This document shows, one piece after another, positions 17,030 to 26,099 of a stretch of DNA of 64,000 nucleotides; position 1 is the stretch's first letter, and every line of letters begins with the position of its first letter. The stretch lies in NCBI RefSeq assembly GCF_000469505.1, contig NZ_KI272867.1, forward strand, positions 1 through 64,000, in the 5' to 3' direction. A program made the translations under genes and the position numbers. The stretch comes from Leptotrichia sp. oral taxon 215 str. W9775 (GTDB lineage Bacteria > Fusobacteriota > Fusobacteriia > Fusobacteriales > Leptotrichiaceae). The notes beneath the pieces are model-generated. The model had not been told where the DNA came from, did not search any database, and was given only the letters and a program-made list of their open reading frames with translations.

Positions 17030-17126
17030 ATTCCTACCTCAAAGAAAGTGAAATAGATTTTCTTTTGAGTAACTCATTACATAACCAAAAACTTCAAACA
17101 CAGTATTTTACGTAGACAGCCAGGGG
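17030..17126 (+). ncRNA. Candidate structured small RNA (unidentified)
   Basis: The ends can pair: ATTCCTACCT (17030-17039) with AGGGGGGAAT (17117-17126), interrupted by one A-G mismatch and using one G-U pair. Just inside, CTCAAAGAAA pairs with TTTCTTTTGAG (one bulge) as a hairpin. A closed terminal stem plus internal hairpin right after an extended -10 suggests a stand-alone RNA such as a 6S-like RNA, but the family is not recognised. The minus strand folds similarly and could be a leader of mrp. No good terminator follows. Confidence 0.35.
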
Positions 17127-17257
17127 GGAATAGATTAATACTTTTTAAATAAAATTTTCCAAACATATAAGTTTTTCACAAAACGAAAATTATTCTATGT
17201 CACATTCAAATTATTCAAATTAACAATTTTATAATTTATTAATTTTCACTACTTTTA

Positions 17258-17286
17258 ATTATACCCCCAGTAATGTCATTTGTCAA
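17258..17286 (-). promoter_or_regulatory. Consensus promoter facing mrp
   Basis: Minus-strand TTGACA (17281-17286), exactly 17 bases, then TATAAT (17258-17263): both hexamers match consensus. The next leftward start codon is mrp at 16925, 325 bases away. Confidence 0.8.
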
Positions 17287-17386
17287 CTGGATTATTTTAA
17301 TTTGGCCTTGTATCTACAAGTCTTTCAGCTCATTCTTATTTTTATTTATCATATTTTTTTTATTACATTTTATAAGTCGTTTATTT

Positions 17387-19525
17387 TTATAAAAATTCTT
17401 TTTCAAACTCTACTTCACTTAAAATTCTCACTCCTAATTTTTCAGCCTTTTCCAATTTACTTCCTGCCTTTTCACCTGCAATAAGAAAATCAAGATTTTT
17501 TGATACACCGGAAAGATAATTTCCACCTTTTGCCAGTATAATATCCTTTATTTCTTCCCTTTTATATTTCTCCAGTTTACCAGTTGCAAGGAAATTTTTA
17601 CCTTTTATAGGATTGTCTTCAATTTCTTTTTCTTCAACTGAGTCATATTCAAATTTTAAACCTATTTCCTTTAATTTCAATATTTTTTTCCAGTTATTTT
17701 CATTTTTTAGATATTCATGTACTGCAACAGAAGCTTTTTCTCCTATTCCTTTAATTTGTGTTAATTCCTCAACAGATTTTTCCTTCAGAATATCAATACT
17801 TCTAAAGTTTTTTGTTAGAAGATTTGCATTAAATTTTCCAACAAAAGGTATTCCCAAAGCATATAAAACTTTATTATACTCTCTATTTTTACTTTCTTCG
17901 ATGCTGTTCAATAAATTTTCTACACTCTTTTTACCCATTTTTTCAAGACCTTCAAGCTCTTCTTTATAATTTTTTAGTGAATAAATATCTACAACTGTTT
18001 CTATTTTTTTCAGTTCAATGAACTTTTCAACTATCTTTTCACCAAGTCCTGTTATGTTCATGGCATCCCTTGAGACAAAATATTCTATTTCCCTTTTTAC
18101 TTTTTCAGGACAAAGGGGATTTGGACATTTTAGTGCAACCTGGCCTTCCTCTTTTATAAGTTTTGTATCACATACAGGGCATTCTACCGGAATTTCTATA
18201 TTCTTCTCACTTCCATTCCTGTCATCAAATACCACATTTACAACCTGCGGAATTATTTCTGCAGCTTTTTCTATTATTACATTATCTCCTATTTTTATAT
18301 CTTTTCTTCTTATTTCATCAAAATTGTGAAGACTTGCACGTTTCACTACTGATCCTGAAAGATTTACCGCTTCAAGCTCTGCAACTGGTGTTATCACCCC
18401 TGTTCTTCCCACCTGCAAAGTTATGTCATAAAGTTTTGTTTTTACCTGTTCAGCAGGAAATTTATATGCAATAGCCCATCTAGGACTTTTTGTTGTGTAT
18501 CCCAGTTCATTATAATAGGAAAAATCATTTACCTTTATTACAAGACCGTCTGTTTCATAATCAAGTTTTTCCCTTTCTGTATGCCATTTATCTATTGCCA
18601 GTTCCAGCTTTTTAAAATCACTGTATTTTTCAAATACTTTAGTTGTTTTAAATCCAAGACTTTCTATATAATCTATACTTTCCTCATGAGTTTTCACTCC
18701 AAAGTCTTCAGGACTTACCAAATAATATAAATAACAGTCTAGTCCCCTTTCTTTCACAATACTGCTGTCAAGCTGTCTTATTGTTCCAGCTGCGGCATTT
18801 CTCGGATTGGCAAATACATCTTCCCCGGCTTCTTCCCTTTCCTGATTAACTTTATTGAAATTCGAAATAGGAAGCACAACTTCTCCCCTTACTTCTATAT
18901 TTACAGGTTGTTTCAACCTTTTTGGGATTGACTTTATTTCCCTTATATTTTCAGTAACATCTTCTCCTACTTGGCCGTCTCCCCTTGTAATTCCCTGCTT
19001 CAATACACCCTTTTCATATATCAGGCTTATACTCAGTCCATCCAGTTTTAATTCAAGTATATATTCCAGCTTTTTATCCAGTCCTATTATCTTTCTTGCC
19101 CTCTGATCAAAATCTTCTATTTCTGAAATATTGTATGTGTTTGATAAACTCAGCATTGGAACCTTATGAGTTACTTTTGAAAACTTTTCACTTACAGTTC
19201 CACCTATTTTTTCTGTAGGAGTTACAGCATCTTCTGAAGCACTTTCCCTACTGTATATTTCCTTAAGTTCAGGATTCCCCTCTTCAAGATCTTTCAGCTC
19301 CCTGATTAATTTATCATATTCTGCATCAGAAATAAGTGGAGCATCTTCATCATAATAGGCTTTATTGTGTTTTTCTATTTCATTTCTCAATTTACGGTAT
19401 TTTTCATATGCATCTTCATTGTTTTCTGATTTATTTTCTATATTTTTATTTTCAGCATCAAATAATTTTTTATCTTCTAAAATTTCTTCATCTTCATTTT
19501 TCTTTAATGTATCAAATAAATTCAC
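17387..19525 (-). CDS. ligA: NAD-dependent DNA ligase
   Basis: LigA seals nicks in replication and repair using NAD. Visible domains in order: Ia (YYDEDAPLISDAEYDKLIREL), adenylation with the catalytic Lys in LELKLDGLSISLIYEKG, OB fold, a four-Cys zinc finger (CPVCDTKLIK ... CPNPLCPEK), helix-hairpin-helix repeats (LTQIKGIGEKAS) and a C-terminal BRCT (GKNFLATGKLEKYKREE). At 712 residues it is longer than usual because of an extra charged N-terminal segment of about 40 residues. GAGGTGG precedes the start. Confidence 0.95.
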   Translation of the reverse strand: MNLFDTLKKNEDEEILEDKKLFDAENKNIENKSENNEDAYEKYRKLRNEIEKHNKAYYDEDAPLISDAEYDKLIRELKDLEEGNPELKEIYSRESASEDAVTPTEKIGGTVSEKFSKVTHKVPMLSLSNTYNISEIEDFDQRARKIIGLDKKLEYILELKLDGLSISLIYEKGVLKQGITRGDGQVGEDVTENIREIKSIPKRLKQPVNIEVRGEVVLPISNFNKVNQEREEAGEDVFANPRNAAAGTIRQLDSSIVKERGLDCYLYYLVSPEDFGVKTHEESIDYIESLGFKTTKVFEKYSDFKKLELAIDKWHTEREKLDYETDGLVIKVNDFSYYNELGYTTKSPRWAIAYKFPAEQVKTKLYDITLQVGRTGVITPVAELEAVNLSGSVVKRASLHNFDEIRRKDIKIGDNVIIEKAAEIIPQVVNVVFDDRNGSEKNIEIPVECPVCDTKLIKEEGQVALKCPNPLCPEKVKREIEYFVSRDAMNITGLGEKIVEKFIELKKIETVVDIYSLKNYKEELEGLEKMGKKSVENLLNSIEESKNREYNKVLYALGIPFVGKFNANLLTKNFRSIDILKEKSVEELTQIKGIGEKASVAVHEYLKNENNWKKILKLKEIGLKFEYDSVEEKEIEDNPIKGKNFLATGKLEKYKREEIKDIILAKGGNYLSGVSKNLDFLIAGEKAGSKLEKAEKLGVRILSEVEFEKEFL

Positions 19526-19560
19526 ACTTCCACCTCTATCTCAATTCAATTATATTTAGT

Positions 19561-19589
19561 ATTATACTACATCTTTTCTAATCTGTATA
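19561..19589 (-). promoter_or_regulatory. Promoter of ligA
   Basis: Minus-strand TATACA (19584-19589), a 17-base spacer and TATAAT (19561-19566) lie about 35 bases upstream of the ligA start. Confidence 0.5.
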
Positions 19590-19625
19590 TTTGAAATTTT
19601 ATATCTGTATTATTTTTCCAAAATA

Positions 19626-19634
19626 TGCTATTAT
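19626..19634 (+). promoter_or_regulatory. Extended -10 promoter of rlmN
   Basis: TGCTATTAT has the TG-N extension; transcription would start near 19641, about 13 bases before the Shine-Dalgarno AAGGAGG (19654-19660). Confidence 0.5.
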
Positions 19635-19653
19635 ATAAGGGTAACAAATCTAA

Positions 19654-19711
19654 TAAGGAGGTTTTTAATTATACCTGATATTTAGGTATAATCATGAAAA
19701 ATGTCAAATAA
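19654..19711 (+). promoter_or_regulatory. Shine-Dalgarno separated from rlmN start by a perfect hairpin, with overlapping mini-ORF
   Basis: AAGGAGG (19654-19660) is 40 bases before the rlmN ATG. Between lies a 9-bp perfect inverted repeat, ATTATACCT (19668-19676) and AGGTATAAT (19684-19692), with a 7-base loop. Folding would leave about 8 unpaired bases between the Shine-Dalgarno and an ATG at 19694, which opens a five-codon frame (MKNVK, stop TAA 19709-19711) overlapping the rlmN start at 19701. This could bridge or gate initiation. Confidence 0.5.
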
Positions 19712-20780
19712 TATTACAAATGATAAAATTGATATATTAAGCTTAAATCTTGAAAAATTGCAGGAAGTTTTTGTCATTACAGGCTTGAAAAAATTTAATG
19801 CAACACAGGTTTTTGACTGGCTTCACAACAAACTTGTTTTTGATTTTGACGGATTTACTAATATTTCAAAAAATGACAGGGAAATATTGAAAAAACGATT
19901 TTATCTGCCTAAACTTGAATATCGGACTCATCAGATTTCTGATGATAAAAATACAGAAAAATTTCTTTTTGAATTAAGGGATAAAAGGCTTATAGAAAGT
20001 GTTCTTATTTCCCATAAAAATAGGCATACACTTTGTGTTTCTTCACAGATAGGATGTCTTCTTGGATGTGATTTCTGTGCCACTGCAACTATGAACTACG
20101 AAAGAAATCTCGATATTTCAGAAATTCTTTTACAGTTCTACTATGTGCAAAGTTATTTGTCTAAAAGAGGAGAAAAACTTGGAAATGTTGTATTTATGGG
20201 GATGGGAGAACCTTTTCTAAATTATGACAATGTTATTGGAGCAATTAACATACTAAATTCTGAAAAAGGCCAAAATTTTTCCAAGAGAAACTTTACTATT
20301 TCCACAAGTGGAATAGTACCAGGAATTAAAAGATTTACAAATGATGAACCTCAAATTAATCTGGCGATTTCCCTCCATTCTGTAAGAGATGATGTCAGAA
20401 CGGAAATTATGCCTATAAATAAAAAATGGAATATAAAAGAACTCAAGGATACTCTTCTGGAATATCAGAAAAAATCAAAAAATAGGATTACATTTGAGTA
20501 TATTCTTATTGATGATATGAACTGTGAAACAAAAGATGCCTTTGAACTAATAAATTTCTTACGTTCTTTTTCCTGCCTTGTAAATCTTATTCCTTACAAT
20601 CCCGTAGCAGGAAAAATTTATAAGACTCCACCAAAAAAGAAACAGAAGGAATTTTATAATTTGCTTAAGGAAAAAAATATTAATGTTACACTGCGTGAAA
20701 CAAAAGGTCAGGATATTGCAGCGGCTTGCGGGCAGTTAAAAGCAAAAAAGGAGATGAGCAGTATAAATGAAAAACAATAA
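19701..20780 (+). CDS. rlmN: 23S rRNA (adenine2503-C2)/tRNA methyltransferase RlmN
   Basis: This 359-residue radical SAM enzyme methylates C2 of A2503 in 23S rRNA and A37 of some tRNAs. The Fe-S motif CxxxCxxC is seen as SSQIGCLLGCDFCATAT near residue 118, followed by VVFMGMGEPFLNYDNV and the late ETKGQDIAAACGQL with the resolving Cys. ATG 19701 is the only start that keeps the usual N-terminus; see the unusual hairpin upstream. The 3' end overlaps the PBP gene by 14 bases, so the two are coupled. Confidence 0.93.
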   Translation: MSNNITNDKIDILSLNLEKLQEVFVITGLKKFNATQVFDWLHNKLVFDFDGFTNISKNDREILKKRFYLPKLEYRTHQISDDKNTEKFLFELRDKRLIESVLISHKNRHTLCVSSQIGCLLGCDFCATATMNYERNLDISEILLQFYYVQSYLSKRGEKLGNVVFMGMGEPFLNYDNVIGAINILNSEKGQNFSKRNFTISTSGIVPGIKRFTNDEPQINLAISLHSVRDDVRTEIMPINKKWNIKELKDTLLEYQKKSKNRITFEYILIDDMNCETKDAFELINFLRSFSCLVNLIPYNPVAGKIYKTPPKKKQKEFYNLLKEKNINVTLRETKGQDIAAACGQLKAKKEMSSINEKQ

Positions 20781-22830
20781 AGACACTAATATACAGGAGA
20801 AAAAAGTTCTTGTAAAAAAAAGAAGAAAGAGAAGAAGTATTCTTTCCTTTTTCATTAAACTTTTTGTATTTTTCATAATAGTCGGTGCAGGAGTTGTTTC
20901 ATATATGATTTATAGTATCAAGAAGGAAACTCCTACGGAACTGATTGAAAGTTACAGTCCTATTTCACCTTCGGTTATATACGATATAAATGGAAATCAG
21001 CTGGATACAATAATTGTTGAAAATCGTTCTCCTATTAGTATAAACGATATTCCAAGACATGTTCAGGATGCTTTTCTGGCAATAGAAGACAGAAAATTTA
21101 GAACACACCATGGATTTGACTTTGTACGTACAGGAAGAGCAATGTTCCTTACACTTACAGGACGTCGTCGTGAAGGTGGAAGTACTCTTACCCAGCAGCT
21201 TGCTAAAAATGCCTTTCTGACTCCTGAACGTACATGGATAAGAAAAGCAAAGGAAGCTATTCTGGCGATTGAAATTGAAAGAAAATATACAAAAGATGAG
21301 ATATTGGAAAATTATTTAAATACAATCTATTTTGGACAGGGAGCATATGGAATTAAAAATGCTTCCATAAGATACTTTAACAGGGAGCCTAAAGACCTTA
21401 CAATAGCACAGGCCGCTGTACTGGCAAGTTTACCAAAGTCTCCTACAAAGTATTCAAAAATAGAAAATGCTGTTGAAAGGGAGCAACTTGTCCTTCTACA
21501 AATGAGAAATTTTGGATTTATTACAGAACAGCAGTATGAAGAAGCTAAAGCTGAAAAAATTCAGTTTGTAAATGGGAATATTAAAAATAAAAATGAAGAG
21601 GAACAAATTTCAACTTCAAATATTGCTCCTGAATTTACTACAATTGTATTAAGTGAAGTAAAAAAGATTCTTAAGGTTGCAGATGATGATCAGAAGTTTA
21701 TATTTGACGGATATAAAATATATGCCACAGTTGATTTAAACATGCAGAATGCCGCTTATAAAGCCTTCAACAGTAATTACAACATGAGAAGACGTGAAAA
21801 ATTAAATGGTGCTTTATTTTCAATTGATCCAAGTAACGGTTTCGTAAAAGCCATGGTTGGAGGAAAAAATTATAAAAAAGGTGAATTTAACAGGGCTTTA
21901 AGTGCAATGAGACAGCCCGGTTCATCATTTAAACCATTAATTTATCTTGCCGCCCTTCAGAAAAATATGAATATGAGCAATGTAATGGAAGATTCACCAC
22001 TTACTACTCCAGGATGGTCTCCAAAAAACTATGACGGAAAATTTAGGGATAGTATGACTCTTGCTAAAGCATTAGAAATTTCAAACAACGTAATTCCTGT
22101 AAAACTTCTTCAATTTGTAGGTATTGATGCAGTTGAAAAAATATGGCGTGATTCAGGAGTTGTAGGTGGAAATTTCCCTAAAGATTTAACACTTGCACTA
22201 GGTTCCATAACAACAAAACCAATTGACATGGCTTTATTTTATGCAGCCCTTGCAAATGGTGGTTTCCAGGTAACTCCTCAATATATATACAAAATTGAAA
22301 ATAAATTTGGTGAAATTATTTATGAGGCAAAACCTCAGAAGAAGAAAATATTTGAACCTGAAGATGTAGCAATACTTACATATATGCTTCAAAATGCAGT
22401 TAATTACGGTACAGGACAAAGTGCAAAAGTATTTAAAAATGGAAAACTTATTCCAATGGCTGGAAAAACAGGAACTACCAGTGATTATGTTTCTGCATGG
22501 TTTACAGGTTATACTCCTACCCTTGCTACAGTAGTTTATGTAGGAAATGATGATAATAAATCCATGGGTGGAGGAATGACTGGGGGAGCCGCAGCAGGTC
22601 CTATATGGAAAAACTACATGCAGTCAGTAGTAAATATTGAAAACTACAATGTCGGTTTCTTTGAGTTTATTGATGATTATATTAAAAGAAAAGACTTAAC
22701 TTTAAGAGAAATTGATTTAAAAATAGGTCTTCTGGATACAGACGGTGTAGATAGGAGAACTGCTTTATTTAAAGCTGGAACTGAACCTATTGAATATGAA
22801 GGTAAATTTAAAGGCGGAATAACATATTAA
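20767..22830 (+). CDS. Class A penicillin-binding protein (PBP1A family)
   Basis: This 687-residue bifunctional peptidoglycan synthase has a basic N-terminus and one transmembrane helix (about residues 27-46). The GT51 glycosyltransferase motifs follow: AIEDRKFRTHHGFD, REGGSTLTQQLAKN and YLNTIYFGQGAYGI. The transpeptidase motifs come next: SxxK in RQPGSSFKPLIYLAAL (about residue 387), SNN, and KTG in AGKTGTTSDYVSAWFTGY (about residue 566). It polymerises and cross-links glycan strands in the periplasm. The start codon lies within rlmN. Gene order with rlmN implies one transcript ending at 22838-22874. Confidence 0.93.
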   Translation: MKNNKDTNIQEKKVLVKKRRKRRSILSFFIKLFVFFIIVGAGVVSYMIYSIKKETPTELIESYSPISPSVIYDINGNQLDTIIVENRSPISINDIPRHVQDAFLAIEDRKFRTHHGFDFVRTGRAMFLTLTGRRREGGSTLTQQLAKNAFLTPERTWIRKAKEAILAIEIERKYTKDEILENYLNTIYFGQGAYGIKNASIRYFNREPKDLTIAQAAVLASLPKSPTKYSKIENAVEREQLVLLQMRNFGFITEQQYEEAKAEKIQFVNGNIKNKNEEEQISTSNIAPEFTTIVLSEVKKILKVADDDQKFIFDGYKIYATVDLNMQNAAYKAFNSNYNMRRREKLNGALFSIDPSNGFVKAMVGGKNYKKGEFNRALSAMRQPGSSFKPLIYLAALQKNMNMSNVMEDSPLTTPGWSPKNYDGKFRDSMTLAKALEISNNVIPVKLLQFVGIDAVEKIWRDSGVVGGNFPKDLTLALGSITTKPIDMALFYAALANGGFQVTPQYIYKIENKFGEIIYEAKPQKKKIFEPEDVAILTYMLQNAVNYGTGQSAKVFKNGKLIPMAGKTGTTSDYVSAWFTGYTPTLATVVYVGNDDNKSMGGGMTGGAAAGPIWKNYMQSVVNIENYNVGFFEFIDDYIKRKDLTLREIDLKIGLLDTDGVDRRTALFKAGTEPIEYEGKFKGGITY

Positions 22831-22837
22831 TTGATTG

Positions 22838-22874
22838 AGGGAGCTATCTCAAAAAAATAGCTCCTTCTTTTTTT
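22838..22874 (+). terminator. Terminator after PBP gene
   Basis: GGAGCTAT (22840-22847) pairs with ATAGCTCC (22857-22864), then TTCTTTTTTTT. Confidence 0.85.
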
Positions 22875-22889
22875 ATATCTAAGTAATAA

Positions 22890-22973
22890 AAAAATTATAT
22901 TTATATTATTTACAATTTCACAATATAAATATGTTATCTATAAGCGAAATTATAATAAATAAATATAATTTTT
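22890..22973 (-). terminator. Long-stem inverted repeat after dnaN
   Basis: ATAAATATAATTTTT (22959-22973) and AAAAATTATATTTAT (22890-22904) form a 15-bp AT-rich stem; the leftward exit is T-rich. It likely ends dnaN transcription. Confidence 0.45.
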
Positions 22974-23004
22974 ATTTTCTATTTACATTTTTTGGATTAA
23001 TTTC

Positions 23005-24129
23005 TTACTCTCTCAATGCTAATGGCATAGTGAAATACACAGACTTATCATCAGCTTCATCTTTTACCACTACTGAACTCTTTGAATTCAGTAATTTCAG
23101 TTCTGTCACTTTACCACCAATAATTGAAATATAATCTACCAGGAATTTAACATTTAATGAAATTTTTAAATTTTCACCTTCCTGTATTGTTGAAAGTTCT
23201 TCTTTTATCTTGGCATTTTCACTTATACCTGTAAGTATAAGTTTATTATTTTCAAAACTGAAAATACCACCATTTTTTGAATCCTTATTATCTCTAACGA
23301 ATATTAATGTTCTTTTCAATACTGACAGAAAATCTTTTGTATTTAAAAGAATTTTCTTATCATGCTGGGCACTTTTCAATATTGATTTGTAATCTGGAAA
23401 CTGTAATTCTATTACTCTTGTTAAAATTTCTACATTTGAAAATTTAAAAAATACTCTTGTTCCGTCAGATTTAAAGCTTATAGTTTCTTCATCTATAAGT
23501 TTCATTATTTTTATTAATCCGTCGATTGTTTTTAAAGGAATACTTACACTTAATCCTTCCTTATTCTTCTGATTTTCTTCCAGTTCCTCTTCAATGTAAG
23601 TAAGTCTGTAAGTATCAGAAGAAACAAGCTTAAGCTTATTATCTTCTATTTCAAGTCTTATACAGTTTACCGCAAGATTTTCTGCATCTGTTGAAGCTGA
23701 AATTTTTACATTTTCTATATTTGCGAGAAGTTTACTTTTTTCAAAAGTATATTCTACTCCCATTTCAAATCTTGAAGGTGTAGGATAATTTTCCGCATCA
23801 TAAAGGGAAAATTCAGTATTTGTACTGTCTGTTCTTATTATAAGCTTTCCTTGTTCTTCAATTAATTCTATTTTCTCATCAGTTATCTGTTTTAAAAATT
23901 CTTCAATCAGCTTATGTTTTATTACTATTTTCCCCTCGGAATTTATCTCACCTGAGATTTCAGTATTAATTGATAATTCAAGATCTGTTCCCTTCAATAT
24001 TATACAATTTTCTTTGGCCTCTATATAAATACCTGAAAGTACTTCCCTTATTTTATTTTCTGTTACTGAATTTTCAACTATCTGAATAGCTTTTAAAATT
24101 TCTTTTCTATCAACTTTAACATTAAGCAT
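23005..24129 (-). CDS. dnaN: DNA polymerase III beta subunit (sliding clamp)
   Basis: This 374-residue protein has the three-fold repeat of the beta clamp, from MLNVKVDRKEILKAIQIVENSV to the terminal VVVKDEADDKSVYFTMPLALRE. The SDTYRLTY motif and the hydrophobic pocket region FKSDGTRVFFKFSN are present. It encircles DNA and tethers polymerase III and repair enzymes. It is not next to dnaA here but 31 bases downstream of a sigma factor gene. AAAGGGAGGAG precedes the start. Confidence 0.93.
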   Translation of the reverse strand: MLNVKVDRKEILKAIQIVENSVTENKIREVLSGIYIEAKENCIILKGTDLELSINTEISGEINSEGKIVIKHKLIEEFLKQITDEKIELIEEQGKLIIRTDSTNTEFSLYDAENYPTPSRFEMGVEYTFEKSKLLANIENVKISASTDAENLAVNCIRLEIEDNKLKLVSSDTYRLTYIEEELEENQKNKEGLSVSIPLKTIDGLIKIMKLIDEETISFKSDGTRVFFKFSNVEILTRVIELQFPDYKSILKSAQHDKKILLNTKDFLSVLKRTLIFVRDNKDSKNGGIFSFENNKLILTGISENAKIKEELSTIQEGENLKISLNVKFLVDYISIIGGKVTELKLLNSKSSVVVKDEADDKSVYFTMPLALRE

Positions 24130-24160
24130 GCATAATCTCCTCCCTTTTAGTTTTATTTCG

Positions 24161-24982
24161 TTACAGTATTTCTTTATACTCTTTAAAATGATTTTTCAAT
24201 TTTATAATTGCCTTTTTCTCTATTTGTCTTACTCTTTCCCTTGTAATGTTTAAAATAGAACCTATTTCTTTTAGAGTGTGTATTTTATTATTATAAAGAC
24301 CATATCTCAGTTCGAGTATCTCCTTTTCCCTTTCTGTAAGGGTATTGTCAAGCAGATCTCTCATTTCTGATAACTGATCTTCCTTAATAATTTTTTCTTC
24401 AACATCATCATTTTTCCCAATGATATCTTCCAGATAAATATTATCTCCTATTGTTTCATTTAGGGATATTACATCCTGAAATTCATTTAAAAGAAGGATT
24501 ACCTTACTTTCCTTCAATTCCACTTCCTTTGCAATGTATGAAGTTGACGGGGATTCCCCATGTAGTGCTACATAATCTGTAATTACTTTATTTACTTTGG
24601 CAAGCTGTTCGTATTTATAGGAAGGTATTCTTATATCTCTTCCTGTATTAATTATCGCTTTCTTTATAGACTGTTTAATCCACCATACTGCGTATGTGCT
24701 AAATCTATGTCCCTTAGTGTAGTCAAATTTATTTATTGCCTTTATTAATCCTATATTTCCCTCACTAATCAGGTCAATTAGCGGAAGACCGTTACCAAGT
24801 GACTTTTTTGCAGTACTTATAACCAGCCTTAAATTTGATAAAATTAATAACTGTCTCGCCTGCTCATCATTTTCTTCTCTAATTTTCTTTAAAAGTTCAT
24901 ATTCCTCTTCTTTTGACAGCAAATGAAATTTCTGAATATCACTCAAATAGAGAGAAATCAAATTTAAATTATTCTCTTCCAT
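24161..24982 (-). CDS. Sigma-70 family RNA polymerase sigma factor (RpoD/RpoS class, no region 1.1)
   Basis: This 273-residue factor has region 1.2 (DIQKFHLLSKEEEYELLKKI), region 2 (NLRLVISTAKKS, LIDLISEGNIGLIKAINKFDY, RFSTYAVWWIKQSIKKAI), region 3, and region 4 with the DNA-binding helix-turn-helix (TLKEIGSILNITRERVRQIEKKA). It lacks the long acidic region 1.1 of a typical primary sigma. Conservation of regions 2.3-2.4 suggests it reads -10/-35 promoters like those throughout this window. It could be an RpoS-like group 2 factor or a short primary sigma. It precedes dnaN in the same direction. Confidence 0.88.
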   Translation of the reverse strand: MEENNLNLISLYLSDIQKFHLLSKEEEYELLKKIREENDEQARQLLILSNLRLVISTAKKSLGNGLPLIDLISEGNIGLIKAINKFDYTKGHRFSTYAVWWIKQSIKKAIINTGRDIRIPSYKYEQLAKVNKVITDYVALHGESPSTSYIAKEVELKESKVILLLNEFQDVISLNETIGDNIYLEDIIGKNDDVEEKIIKEDQLSEMRDLLDNTLTEREKEILELRYGLYNNKIHTLKEIGSILNITRERVRQIEKKAIIKLKNHFKEYKEIL

Positions 24983-25064
24983 ATATCAGCTCCGTTGTTA
25001 TTATCTTGTTAGTTTAATATACTTATTCTTATGCTAATCATCACAATATTTCATCGCAGTAATT

Positions 25065-26084
25065 TTAAACAAATTCTGATTTGAGGTTTCTACTCATGAA
25101 TAATGAAACTAATTCATTTACAGGTTTTCCTTTATAAATCACTTCATATAAAGCAGAAAAAATAGGTGCATTTATATTCTGTTCCTTTATAATTGCATAT
25201 AGAGCCTTTATAGTTTCTGCACCTTCAGAAACCATATTCATATTTGCAGTTATATCTTCTATTTTTTCACCTTTTCCAAGTTTTTCTCCTACATATCTGT
25301 TTCTACTGTGGTTACTTGTACATGTTACGATTATATCACCAAGACCCGAAAGTCCCATAAAAGTTTTTGGATTTACATCATAATACTTACTTATTTCAAA
25401 TATTTCGTTTATTCCTCTAGTAATCAAAGCAGCCTTAGAGTTATCTCCAAAACCTAATCCGTCAGATATTCCTGCAGCAATTGCCAGACAGTTTTTTAAC
25501 GCTCCGCCCAGTTCTGCTCCAGTAAGATCTGTTCCGGTATAAACTCTGAAATATTGGTTACTGAATATTTTCTGAACCTGTATTGCCGAATTTTCATCCC
25601 TAGACACTGCCAAAATTGCTGACGGAAGTTTCATCGCCACTTCTTCAGCATGAGTCGGTCCGGCAAGCAGGACATAACTGTATTCTTTATCTCCGAGTTC
25701 TTCTGCCACTACTTCAGAAATTCTTTTCTTACTTGAAATTTCAATTCCTTTCGCGACATTAACTAATATTATATTATATATCAGACAATTTTTCAACCTT
25801 TTTAAAACTGCCCGTAAAAATTGTGTAGGTGTAGCTAATAAAATAACATCAATTCTGCCATATTTTTCTTCATCAGAAAGAACTTCACAATAATTATCTA
25901 CTATTTTCAGCTCATCTGGTAGTTTAAATTCAAATGAAAAAATAGGATTTTTTCTTTCTGTTTTCATTATTTCCCTATTTTTTTCGTTATGTTCCCACAG
26001 ATAGACATTACTGCCATTTTCCACCAGCAATTTAGCCAGACAACTTCCCCAGCTTCCTCCACCTATTACTAACACATTTTTCAT
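25065..26084 (-). CDS. gpsA: NAD(P)-dependent glycerol-3-phosphate dehydrogenase
   Basis: This 339-residue enzyme makes sn-glycerol-3-phosphate from dihydroxyacetone phosphate for phospholipid synthesis. The Rossmann motif VIGGGSWGSCLAKLL is at the N-terminus. The catalytic Lys is in NVAKGIE, with AGPTHAEEVAMKLPSAI, and ALKNCLAIAAGISDGLGFGDN is conserved. The ATG at 26084 follows AGGTG at 6 bases; an in-frame GTG at 26093 overlaps that Shine-Dalgarno and is ignored. It directly follows plsY (15 bases), which uses the product. Confidence 0.94.
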   Translation of the reverse strand: MKNVLVIGGGSWGSCLAKLLVENGSNVYLWEHNEKNREIMKTERKNPIFSFEFKLPDELKIVDNYCEVLSDEEKYGRIDVILLATPTQFLRAVLKRLKNCLIYNIILVNVAKGIEISSKKRISEVVAEELGDKEYSYVLLAGPTHAEEVAMKLPSAILAVSRDENSAIQVQKIFSNQYFRVYTGTDLTGAELGGALKNCLAIAAGISDGLGFGDNSKAALITRGINEIFEISKYYDVNPKTFMGLSGLGDIIVTCTSNHSRNRYVGEKLGKGEKIEDITANMNMVSEGAETIKALYAIIKEQNINAPIFSALYEVIYKGKPVNELVSLFMSRNLKSEFV

Positions 26085-26099
26085 TAAATACACCTGCCC

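Larger units (their letters stand above)
16956..17386. other. Gene-free region with opposed promoters and a candidate structured RNA
   Basis: No protein gene is visible between mrp and ligA (both leftward). It holds a perfect leftward promoter (17258-17286), an opposed extended -10 (17018-17026) and, between them, a segment (about 17030-17126) whose ends pair. See those entries. Confidence 0.6.
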
